A stretch of 64,000 nucleotides of DNA from Beroe forskalii (taxonomy: Eukaryota > Ctenophora > Nuda > Beroida > Beroidae), in NCBI GenBank assembly GCA_011033025.1, contig WFMF01000169.1, forward strand, positions 124,001-188,000, written 5' to 3'. This document shows positions 22,371 through 32,320 of the stretch, in pieces. Position 1 is the first letter of the stretch. Every line of letters starts with the position of its first letter. The position numbers were made by a program, and so were the translations under genes. The notes beneath the pieces were generated by a model. That model was not told the origin of the DNA. It saw only the letters and a program-made list of their open reading frames with translations, and ran no database searches.

Positions 22371-23264
22371 CTAAAATAATAATAATAGTAAACAATAATA
22401 GTAATGACCATTGTAATAGGTACCTAGCTATAATAAAAGTTGTTATACTACTGATTGATGATGATAATAAAAGGGTTATGATATTTAACCATCACAATTC
22501 ACATAAACAATATATAGATAACATTGGTAACATTCTTATGCACCATTTAACTCAGGTGCCTATTAAACATTGTTGAAAAATCATTCATAAACAGTTAATT
22601 TATAGAATTATTACCCTGCAGTGTACCTAATTTCTTTAACATAAAATAAAGTGACACATGGATAATGTTTGTGCCACCGTACACAATTAATTTTTAGCCT
22701 AGCAAGAAACAAAGGCTATGTTGTGAATATTGTTGCCATTGTTATAGAAACCAATTTTGTGCAAATGCTCATTATAATCTGCTCCTTGAGAGTCCTTTCT
22801 ATTACATAACTACTGTTATATGCTGTGCTATAGTTTTTTTTTTACTTCAATTTCAAGGACTCAAGATAGAGAATTGTCAAGACCGGAATAATAGAGGATT
22901 GTTATATACTGAAGGATTGTTTTATTGTTTTCATAAACTCATGAAAACTGTGGCAGAGGCCACTAGGCCAGAGTTCCGTTGATAATCAATGCTGAGTCAA
23001 TGTCAACATGTAGTAACTTTAACTTTGAAATTGACTGTCAAAAACAATTTAAGGTGTACAAAATTGTAAAATTTAATCTTGTTGAATTTGATTGCTTATA
23101 GCATTGACTGAGGGGGACCCCATAGTGATACACTAAAAATGCAATAATGGATTCAAATCGGAACTATTTTACACCACTGATTTAGTGATTTACTGCCAGT
23201 TTCGAGAATACAACATTGCATTGCATTGCTCTAACCAGATCCCTAGTTTTACGCGCGCGCGCCG
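22371..23264. other. intergenic AT-rich DNA, nothing recognised
   Basis: Includes an AATAATAAT tract at the LINE edge; otherwise no repeats or exons that I can support. Confidence 0.4.
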
Positions 23265-23307
23265 CGCCTTGCTCCAAACCAGGGCTCTATTTCTGGCGAA
23301 CAGTTAG

Positions 23308-23343
23308 GACATTTGGCACCAGTCTAGACTGGTGCCAAATGTC
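23308..23343. repeat. 36-bp perfect palindrome
   Basis: GACATTTGGCACCAGTCT is followed immediately by its exact reverse complement, with no spacer and AGTCTAGACT at the centre. Confidence 0.97.
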
Positions 23344-23499
23344 CGAAACGCCGCGCACTGCGAGTCCGATTCAGTAAAAAAAACCCTGCGAAACCGCCAA
23401 TTCTTCGGCACTGGATAAGCTTGAGTGTAAACTAATGTTATGTATTGTGCTGTGTATTGTACTGTGTATTGTGCAGTGTATTGCTCCCAGTCCCTCTGT

Positions 23500-24165
23500 C
23501 TGCTGTCGAGCCATGTTTAAACATTAAATTGCTTTGTGAAAAACATGTTTTCATCCTATCAATATCAGTTTGCTCTTTCCTTTCTTCCTTACCTGTCATC
23601 AATCGAGATATCATTTTATCATGCCATTTATGAGTCGTCGAGTAGCTGGGATTTTATTCAACTCTTACTTTCATTCGACAGTTTCATCCTGCAATTATTA
23701 ATTGTGATATATCTTGCATGTTGATGCCTAACCCAAATTATAATGCTTCCAGTTCCTTGTCGAGCCATATTTACAGTGTTTTAATATTCAACTTAAAACG
23801 TTAAATAGCTTTGTGATATTCCTATTGTGATAAATAGTTCGTGTTTTCATCCTATCAATATCAGCTTGCTCTTTCCTTATTATACCTCATACCTGTCATC
23901 AATCGAGATATCATCGTTTTATGATCAGCTAACTGGCATTAAGTCAACCCTTAATTTCATTGCCATCGGGAAGTTTTATTCCTGTGAAATGTGTAACATT
24001 TCTTGATGCCTTCTATGCATAAACCAAATTATTACACTTCCTCTGTCGAGCCATGTTTAAACTTTTAAAAATTAAATTGCATTAATGTGATGAATAACGT
24101 GTTTCATGCTATCAATATCAGTTTGCTCTTTTCTTACCTACCATCATTCGAGATGTAATTTTATC
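23500..24165. repeat. about 255-285-bp tandem repeat, three copies
   Basis: The motif TCGAGCCATGTTTAAAC, then CTATCAATATCAGTTTGCTC, then ATCGAGATATCAT, recurs beginning near 23505, 23759 and 24047. The last copy runs into the assembly gap. Confidence 0.85.
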
Positions 24166-24265
24166 NNNNNNNNNNNNNNNNNNNNNNNNNNNNNNNNNNN
24201 NNNNNNNNNNNNNNNNNNNNNNNNNNNNNNNNNNNNNNNNNNNNNNNNNNNNNNNNNNNNNNNNN
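24166..24265. other. assembly gap (100 N)
   Basis: A run of exactly 100 N. It separates the 270-bp repeat from the GC-rich repeat, so the two may not be truly adjacent. Confidence 0.99.
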
Positions 24266-24269
24266 CATT

Positions 24270-24552
24270 GTGGCACTAACCCCGGCAGGTTGACTCCGCT
24301 CGGACTCTGGCGGAACTGCTCGGACTCCGCCAAAAAATTTCGCCGGCGGACATCGAAAGTCCGCCGCGGAGTTCAAGCGGACTCCAGTGGACTCCGCCGC
24401 GGGATGGTTGACAGTCCGCCGGAAATTTTTTGCCGCGGAGTCGAGCGGGTGCTCCGCCGAGGTCAGTGGACTTCGCCGCGGACTCCGCTCCCATGGGATC
24501 CGAGCGGACTCCGCTCGGACGTGGGGTCCGAGCGGACTCCGCCCGGCGGACA
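24270..24552. repeat. GC-rich self-complementary CGGACTCCGC repeat
   Basis: Variants of GCGGACTCCGCTC occur many times on both strands within 280 bp of otherwise AT-rich surroundings, making nested hairpins. One edge is at the gap. Confidence 0.8.
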
Positions 24553-24639
24553 CACCTGTATATTGAAAAATATAATTACAAATAAATTGCGTTGTGTTTC
24601 TGATTCTAATAATCTAATACTTTGAATAAGTGGTGAGGG

Positions 24640-24715
24640 TTTGGGTTAGGGTTTAGGTTTGGGTTGAAGTGTTTTAGTGACCCAAACCCGACCCTCAATA
24701 ATTACAAAACCCTAA
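24640..24715. repeat. interstitial telomere-like repeat, both orientations
   Basis: GGGTTTGGGTTAGGGTTTAGG on one side and CCCAAACCCGACCCTCA, AAACCCTAACC on the other. The repeat is imperfect and inverted around about 24680. Confidence 0.7.
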
Positions 24716-25029
24716 CCTATTGGCTCCGGGAGAAAAAGTACGTGACAATAAATGCCAACACCAGGTCTGAATGCGGATTTTGAAATACGCGAAAAAGCAC
24801 GCTTGAAGCGCGCTTACCGAATTTATATTTGATATCGTCAACATTTTGGAAGCATGAGACGTTTTTGCACACATGAAAATACAAATTAATCATATTATTT
24901 AACTCACGGCCAGTTCGCCGGGTTTGAAGTCCAGTTCACGGAGCAGCCTCGTAATATTGCTCGGATGTTAAATAATAGTGTAACTACACACTCTTGCGGT
25001 GTGGATTTTCAATATTCCACTCGGCTTCC

Positions 25030-25215
25030 CCTCGGAGAATATTATACTTAGAGATCAAATGTCGCACCATAGATCAAACGTCGTACCTTGGGATCAAACG
25101 TCGCAGCCTGGGCCCTGGAATGAATTTCTACACTTAGAGATCAAATGTTGCACCCTGAGATCAAATGTCGCAACCTGAGATTAATGTCGTTCCCTGCGAG
25201 TTTGAGATCAAACCT
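25030..25215. repeat. about 20-bp GAGATCAAATGTCGCACCCT repeat
   Basis: Six or so diverged units of GAGATCAAATGTCGCACCCT in direct orientation, with one longer spacer. Confidence 0.75.
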
Positions 25216-25337
25216 TATGTACTTTAGAGGCGTAAGACGAACACGTACTCGTAGACAATATAGAGCCCTGCACGAGCAGGGCTGATCTATATCAGGGGGC
25301 TGGTAAGCCCCCGCGGCGTTTTTTCGGAGAACCAACT

Positions 25338-25505
25338 TTGCTCGGGCCGAAGGCCCGAGCGCTCACCCGAGGCCCCGAAGGGGCCGAGGGTGAGCACGTG
25401 ACGGCGTCACGACTTGCTCGGGCCGAAGGCCCCAGTGCTCATCCGAGGCCCCGAAGGGGCCGAGGGTGAGCTCGTTACGGCGCAACCTTTTGCTCGGGCC
25501 GAGTC
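25338..25505. repeat. about 77-bp GC-rich hairpin repeat, two and a half copies
   Basis: Each copy contains TGCTCGGGCCGAAGGCCCGA and CGAGGCCCCGAAGGGGCCGA, both strong hairpins. Copies begin at about 25338, 25414 and 25491. Confidence 0.8.
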
Positions 25506-25509
25506 GGCG

Positions 25510-27203
25510 ATTTTACAATGTGGTCATTTGCCGAAAAATGTTATAGTGTTATGGGGGGGGGGGGTGTGCGACATTTCATCTGATTCTGAGTCTGACGACA
25601 TCTCAATTTCAGGACACTTCATCTCCCTGCCTTGACCCTGACCATAAGTATAACCCTAGAACCGTATAACTATAAGTATAATAAACGGACCAAATACTTC
25701 ACGCTTGATCCTACCACTTCAAATTTTCAACAAAATTTCGAAGTTTTCGGCTCAATTTCCCCATTTTAGCATTTTCATCCACGATTTGAATACTGTAATT
25801 GAAGATTTTTTAGCATTTTTCGTTGAAATTTTTCGTTGAAATTTTTTTTTAATCATAATGATAAATTTTCATATCGCAGTTACTGAACATTAAAAAGAAG
25901 TTCAATTTTCTGGAGAATTTTATTATTTGCATGTTCAAAAGTCAGAAATTTTGCGTCTCTGCCCTGAAAACCTTAAAGCTTTAAGAGAAAATACTGGACT
26001 AAATTTTCACGGACATGAAAAGCTGAAAATCACGGACATATTTTTCAATTTCATGGACTATGGACATGAATATCCACGCTGAGGTGCTCAGCGTGACTGT
26101 AAATGCTGCAGTCTGCACGTCGAGTTCAGACTTTCAACTTGATCGTTGATTTTAAACTTCAAAGTTATTTGTGATTCGTATTTATGCATTTACGATCACG
26201 ATTGCTAAATGCGTTGCGCGGCGCGAACACACACCTTTGAGTTTGCGGGCTTAGGAACAATCACGAATGCGCGGCGCGCGCGCAGCTCTGAAAATCTTAG
26301 TTTTCGTTCGGTAATTTTGTCTTGGAGTGAGGAGATCCGAAGTTCTGTTTTTGTTTTTCGATACGTACATTCATGATATTCCATGGTTTGTAAAATCTAT
26401 AATGTTGTCTTGTATCTCAATCTGCAACTTTGGAGCCAGGTCACAGGTCCGATCCCAGGATTTAATATCTACAATCTATCTGAGCATGTTTACGCCGCGC
26501 ATTTATTATTTGATTTTATGAAGGAGCAGATTCCATTATTCGATTCACGCCGCGCGCCGCAATCTTTTCTGTATTATTTCATTCTGCGTGTTATCGAGCT
26601 ATGGACCCATCGTTTTTATCATTGATTGAAGTAAGTTAGCAGCCGAGTGATCGAGTCAGTATTCTACGTTACGTCCAAATATGATATAGCTGTCACCTCT
26701 TTAGTCTTCAGGCTTTGCAATATGGAAATACGACAGATACCTTTTCCAACTTTTAGTCAGGGAGAAATCAGAAATGGAAATCCCATGGCGTTTATTCAGC
26801 AACTGGATACACAATTTAAGACCCTAAGGAAGCTAACTTGACTTTTGGCAAATGGTGAATTTTGAAGCATGGTAAATTTTGAGGATTTTGAGTTGAATTA
26901 CCTTCGCTCGTTTGTTGCAAATAAAAGTATCGATAAGTAAACTTTCCAGGGGGAACGGACATTTCGCCTCAAATTTTTTACCTACGACACTTAACCTCAT
27001 TATATTATCTTAAGGATAGACAAAGGTTAGGGTTAGGGTTACTGCTAGAGTCAAAGGTTTAGGTTAGGGTTATGGATGGGTCAGGGGAGAGATAAAGTGC
27101 CTTGAGGTGAAATGTCTGAGCCTATAAGTCGGGTTCCCCTTTTCACTTTTCAGTTGAAATTACTTATATCTCTGATGAATTCTTGCTTTGAGAGTTTAGC
27201 GCT
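25510..27203. other. region upstream of arginine kinase 1
   Basis: No gene recognised. Contains a 13-G run near 25553, GC-rich GCGCGGCGCG patches near 26217 and 26270, and a TTAGGG-type tract at 27025-27075. The promoter and 5' UTR of the downstream kinase should lie at its right end. Confidence 0.4.
27025..27075. repeat. interstitial telomere-like repeat
   Basis: GGTTAGGGTTAGGGTTACTG followed by AGGTTTAGGTTAGGGTTATG, about 130 bp upstream of the kinase start. Confidence 0.7.
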
Positions 27204-28262
27204 ATGTCTGCCCCTTTCCCTGACATCCAATCGAAGCACTCGCTGGTAGCAAAGCACGTTACGAAGGAGAAATGGGACAAGCTGTCTGGCATTGTAACAA
27301 AAACATCAGGGTTCACACTGGCCAAAGCCATAGCTTGTGCCGTAGAATTTGACAATCAACATTGTGGGATATATGCTGGAGACTGGGATTCCTACAAGGA
27401 TTTTGCTGAAGTCTTTGACCCAATTATTCAGGAGTACCATGGTATCAGTCCAAATGCAACACATACCTCGGATATGGACTTTTCAAAAATCACTGGGAAT
27501 GTTAACCCGGAGGCTCCTGTCCATTCTACTAGAATCAGAGTGGGTCGTTCCATTGATGGATTTGGCCTCTCTCCTGGAATAACAAAAGAACAACGGGTTG
27601 GAGTAGAATCGTTGATGAAACAAGCTTTCTCGAAATTCGAGGCAGATTTAGCTGGGAACTACTATCCTCTGACTGGAATGGAGGAGTCTGTTAGACAGCA
27701 GTTAGTGGATGATCACTTCCTTTTCATGTCCGGTGATAGAAATCTTACCGTAGCTGGAATGGAAAGAGACTGGCCTGAGGGTCGTGGAATCTTCCACAAC
27801 AAAGACAAAACCTTCCTCGTCTGGGTCAATGAAGAGGACCAGCTTAGAATTATCTCCATGGAGAAAGGTGGTGATGTGCTGGGAGTTTTCAAGAGATTGG
27901 CTCGGGGTATACAGACTGTTGGAGATTCTGTGAAAGCCGAAAGTGGGAAGGAATTCATGTTGGATGAAAAGTATGGTTATGTCCACTCTTGTCCCACAAA
28001 TCTGGGTACAGGAATGAGAGCATCTGTCCATATTGATCTTCCTGGATGGACTGAGCATGGAGTTGACAAGTTGAAAGCAAGATGTGAAGAATTGGCTCTC
28101 CAGCCTCGTGGAACCCGTGGAGAATCGGGCGGACAAACTGGATGCACTTATGATATCTCCAACAAGCACAGGCTGGGATACTCTGAGGTTCAACTGGTCC
28201 AGACCATGATTGACGGTGTCAATACACTCTACAAGGAAGATCTTGAGCTGCAAAAGAAGTAG
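27204..28262 (+). CDS. arginine kinase, single domain, intronless
   Basis: A phosphagen (guanidino) kinase that transfers phosphate between ATP and arginine, buffering cytosolic ATP. The 352 residues match the usual length of a single-domain arginine kinase. The N-terminal helical domain (about 1-90) includes YAGDWDSYKDFAEVFDPII; the catalytic domain follows. The signature CPTNLGTG has its reactive Cys at about residue 263, and NEEDQLR supplies the catalytic Glu pair at about 210-211. The short loop after TSDMDFSKITGNVNP fits arginine rather than creatine as substrate (inferred from family pattern). There is no intron and no targeting peptide, so it is probably cytosolic. The start ATG aligns with the family N-terminus. 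The catalytic half is nearly identical in DNA to the neighbouring two-domain gene, indicating gene conversion. An ATTAAA near 28334 could be the polyadenylation signal. Confidence 0.96.
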   Translation: MSAPFPDIQSKHSLVAKHVTKEKWDKLSGIVTKTSGFTLAKAIACAVEFDNQHCGIYAGDWDSYKDFAEVFDPIIQEYHGISPNATHTSDMDFSKITGNVNPEAPVHSTRIRVGRSIDGFGLSPGITKEQRVGVESLMKQAFSKFEADLAGNYYPLTGMEESVRQQLVDDHFLFMSGDRNLTVAGMERDWPEGRGIFHNKDKTFLVWVNEEDQLRIISMEKGGDVLGVFKRLARGIQTVGDSVKAESGKEFMLDEKYGYVHSCPTNLGTGMRASVHIDLPGWTEHGVDKLKARCEELALQPRGTRGESGGQTGCTYDISNKHRLGYSEVQLVQTMIDGVNTLYKEDLELQKK

Positions 28263-30538
28263 ACACTTAGATTTACTAAATATGAATTAATTGGAATACT
28301 GTTTATTATTGTTATTGTATTACTTTTTTTTTATTAAATTGATTGTTTTGTGGTGCGTTCAATTAATGGGATTTAGTTTTGTATTTTATTTTTTTCTGAT
28401 AATCGCAGATTTGTGATATTTAGTATTTCGTCCAAAATCAATGTGATCACGCTTCACTTTTATCAGACTTTCTAATCCAACTTGTCTTAATATGTCTTGT
28501 GCTTATCAATGTCAATCGTCACTATCATGTTTCAAAATCACTTTATTGTAGATTTGTGCATTGATTTTTAGCTTCCGGTTAAAGGTTGGCTGCAATGCAT
28601 TCTTCCTGACCGGCTGAGGAGTGACGAACTCAAGCGTGATCTATAAGTATAAATTGGTGATTTGGTAGTGAAAATTGTTCTGAATTCCAGTTCTATTAGG
28701 GCCGCTTTGGAAGCCTCACGGTTTAGAAAGCTCGAGTTTGCAACATTCATTTTACAGTGTGCCGAAAAGGGGTGCAATGTGCATGGCACATGCAACGCAT
28801 GCTGATGCTGCACGACGGAACAGATTGTAGGGAGTCTGAAGGACTTATTAATGACGCAGTGTTGACTCCAATGGATGGCTATTTGCAACGAATGTGACGA
28901 TTCCCCAAATTCATCTATGTTTAAATTAATTAAACGATGTTTTATGTGCCCATTGTCCATTGCAACATATAAAACTAAAAGTAATAGTGAATATATTAAG
29001 CATTTCATGCACTGTAGTCGTAAGTAGCCAGCGCTAGCTCGCATTTATTAAACTAGCAGTTCCTGATGACATGGCAACCAACTCTACTAAGCATGCTGTT
29101 ACTTCTTTCTTTGCATGCACACTCGCTCACTCCACACTGATATACTACTTGCTCAGCTTCAATAGATTTAAATCTCCTGCATATATTCGTTGTCTTTTAT
29201 CGGCTGGACTGACTTTTTGCAGCTCTTTGCAAGTGCACTTTTAATAACAATTTCCAGCGCTAGATTATTCAATGGATAATTGATTGTCAACTATGATTTG
29301 ATCATCAGCATTATTCATGTTTCATCGGCAATTTAGCATAAAATTAAGCATGAACAAACCGGAATGACCCGTGTCATCATGAAGTGGAACAACCCGAGCC
29401 CACCTCAAGTCGAATCGATACCGATATAATTATGAACAATAAATTTAATGAGCCACGATGACGAATCAACCCAAATCCTTATCCAATCGACTTACACGGA
29501 ACAATTATATTCCTTGCCAAAACCTCGAACAAGCAGTTTAGGTTAGCCTAGTTTCGGACTTCGGTTTGATTCATTGTGTTGATAGTTGATACTGATAGGG
29601 TTAACTGGTTAAGTTCCCTTATTTTGCATCAATTTTGGTTCTATTCATGAGTTCATCATTCATGATTGGTTTGATTTATTATACCCCTCCCAAGCTTGTT
29701 TTAGCGACCGTGTAAGTTTGGTTATACGGTCTCCACTGAATTACAGTACAAAAAAAACTTTAAATGAAATTTAATTTTATAAAGGAGCACTCAAAAATCT
29801 ACTTAAGCGTTGAATCCGGACGAGGGTCGTCAGACCCGAGTAGGAAGAAATACTGTTGTTTGGTCAGAGAATAGTAGGTCCCAGCTGTTTCCGGTCGGGG
29901 TATAATCTGTTCCATGATCTCAGCTGTGACCGTATACCTACGATAATGAACTCGGCACGCCTCGTCATTATCCAGTCGGCTGTCGCCTCGACCATGTAAG
30001 TTGCGGTATACGGTCACCACTTCGACATGTAACCGCTTAATAATCGGTACCAAACTTGCAGGGTTTGGCAATCATTTCCAATTCTTTGCATGCTTTTTCG
30101 ATCCTCCATTCTCGATACTGCTTTCGTGATAACCTACTAGTACTCTGTTGCTGGGTTAAGGGATTTCCTGGATCATTTATCGAACTCTTTGCAGTCATTG
30201 CACTTACTAAGAAACTCTTCATTTCATATTGCGTTGTTTTTAAATTTAAAGCTGCATATATGAGAGGTCACCATAGCAACCACCTTATGTCACAGGACAC
30301 CAAACTGTACAGTGCATGGTAAATTTGTAAGGAAATGTTAAAGTTTGCGGTGATTTGGAACCCATGGTAACGCTACCCGTATAATAATATCACTCGTATT
30401 ACACTAATTACTGATGAATCATGGGACACGTGTGGCGTTACAAATCTACTTTTTACTATTCTTCACTATTTTGTTAGCACGCTTACTCTTTCCAATAACC
30501 CAGATTTGTGCCTATCTGAATTGCGACTCTGTAATCTA
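28263..30538. other. region between the kinase genes, no supported gene
   Basis: AT-rich. The longest frame (minus, 28568-29044, 158 codons) resembles nothing I know. Two overlapping minus-strand frames at 29799-30222 could be one small frameshifted gene, but I have no homology or splice support. Confidence 0.4.
29799..30222 (-). CDS. possible small hypothetical gene in two overlapping frames
   Basis: Frame one (from 30222) encodes MKSFLVSAMTAK and a basic helix RLSRKQYREWRIEKACKELE; frame two continues to a stop at 29799 with PRPETAGTYYSLTKQQYFFL near its end. Residue composition is protein-like, but no family is recognised, and the two frames overlap at about 30037-30071 without a visible splice site. 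It could be a degraded coding fragment or chance. Confidence 0.2.
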
Positions 30539-30976
30539 CCTTATTGGCCTTTATTTAGCCGGCCTTTTTTTTAACCGGCCCTTTTTTTAACCGGCCCTAT
30601 GGTCAAAAATTGAATTATTTTTGAACGGTTTTAGCCGGCCCCTTGGACAAAAATTTTTCTAGTGGTCAACAGATCTAGGATTTTATGAGCTCTAAAATGG
30701 CCATTTAAACCCATTCATACTTGATAAATTGCACCAAAAGACCCAAATCTCGATCTGATATGATGATTTAGGTCATTATCTTGTTACTAAATGACGTTCA
30801 AGAAAAATTAGCACTGCATCAGGCAAGTCATAGAAGTTTAATTTGACCTTAATTTACTGGCCTTAATTAATTTGACCGGCCCCACTTTAACCGGCCTTTT
30901 TTTTAACCGGTCCTTTGGACAAAAATCTCAAAGTCATTTTTGTCCTTAAGGGCCGGTTAAATAAAGGCCAATAAGG
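30539..30976. mobile_element. 438-bp MITE with TA target duplication (copy 1)
   Basis: Inverted ends CCTTATTGGCCTTTATTTA and TAAATAAAGGCCAATAAGG are flanked by TA (30537-30538 and 30977-30978). Internal TTTAACCGGCC and GGACAAAAAT words recur. No coding capacity. A related copy lies at about 43447-43836. Confidence 0.82.
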
Positions 30977-31206
30977 TATATCAAGTACAACCTAAGAAGA
31001 ATTTAACCTCGGTAGAATTTTAAATTTGTGTCACGGTGAAGGTTAGGGTTATGATTGATGTCATTGTATTTGTACCTCGGGTTTTTGCTCTATTTGTCAG
31101 AATTTATAGCACGTAAACACATCTGTAAAAATTTAAATATCTAGAGTCTAGACATTTCAGCATTTCCAGCGAGAGACTAGGTCGGTGCGCGGACAAAAAT
31201 TAAACA

Positions 31207-31264
31207 CAAAACACCACCCGGACAAAACCCCACCCGGGTGGGGTTTTGTCCGGGTGGTGTTTTG
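31207..31264. repeat. 58-bp perfect palindrome, no spacer
   Basis: A 29-bp arm (CAAAACACCACCCGGACAAA then ACCCCACCC) is followed immediately by its exact reverse complement, centred on CCCGGG between 31235 and 31236. Confidence 0.97.
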
Positions 31265-32320
31265 TCCTACCATCACTAGGTCGGGTTTTATTCGCTTCTG
31301 GGAGGCTGGGCACCAGTTACTACTTTGATAATAGGAATTAGAATATTCTTTGCAAAAATACAATCTGCGTTCCTCGTGAAAATTTAAATCTTTGCATCGT
31401 TTTCTTAGTCAGAATAGTACTTAGGTATAGCAGTACAAAGACATAAAAGGATGAATAGATAATAAAGTTGTATGTAATAAGGTCATTGCGTTTTGATGAC
31501 TACCTTGATATTCATCATTATTAAGCCATTATGTAAGTGACCTATGATGTATGATCAATTAAGAGCGTGTGTGTAAAATGATTCATTCAACTTACATTGA
31601 AGCCGTAAGACTAAGAAAACCTTAGGTGAGTTTAGTTTCGTGTTTCGCTTCTTTCAATTCTGCTGACAATGATCATGATAGAAGCAAATGCAAAATCAAA
31701 TCAAAAACTTTAAGGTCTACGTTAATTGAAATGGTGCTGACTTGATGAGCATCGCGGTAGATGAAAGACCGCAGGGCGCCCACGTGCAGAATTTTCCTTG
31801 GCGCCGCCGCGCAATGCTGTAACGCGCAGCACGTGCCATTTTTCTTTGGTTACTGTCGTTTGCGAGGGGATTTCGTTGCGCGTTTGGTGTCCTTATCTCT
31901 TGTACTACTCCATCCGAGCCCCTGTCCCCGGGTTCAATTCTGGAGAGCAACGTTTGCATTCATTCCATCTGTCACCAACTATATTAAGGTTGGCATATAG
32001 CCAAAGATACCTTCCACTTTCTTTTGAACCGATTCCTGAATTATTTTCCTCTCTCACTACAAGTTTGTGCGAACTTTTGAAATAAGGAAACCCAATATAT
32101 CTTTATGTGCTTTTTCACTGCTTAGGCCTATAGTCCTTGTTTCTTAGGTCATTATGTGGCAGGAAGGTTGAAGTTAGTCGTTATTTCACCGGTTCACCCA
32201 ATGGCCAATACTCAGTAGTTTCCACAAAAAAGTTCATACCACTCAAAGCATAAAACGAAAAATTGATAATTTCATTATTGATGGACTTTCTTTTGAGGAA
32301 GCCAGTAGCCACGAACCAAG

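Noticed and set aside
24118..24553. Minus-strand frames that run across the N gap
   Set aside because: They contain undefined residues and lie in GC-rich hairpin repeats.
28568..29044. 158-codon minus-strand open frame between the kinase genes
   Set aside because: No recognisable domain, low-complexity composition and no splice or promoter support; length is within chance for AT-rich DNA of this size.
31880..31960. GGGTTCAATTCTGG near 31930 as a tRNA gene B box
   Set aside because: No A box or acceptor stem could be found at the right distance.
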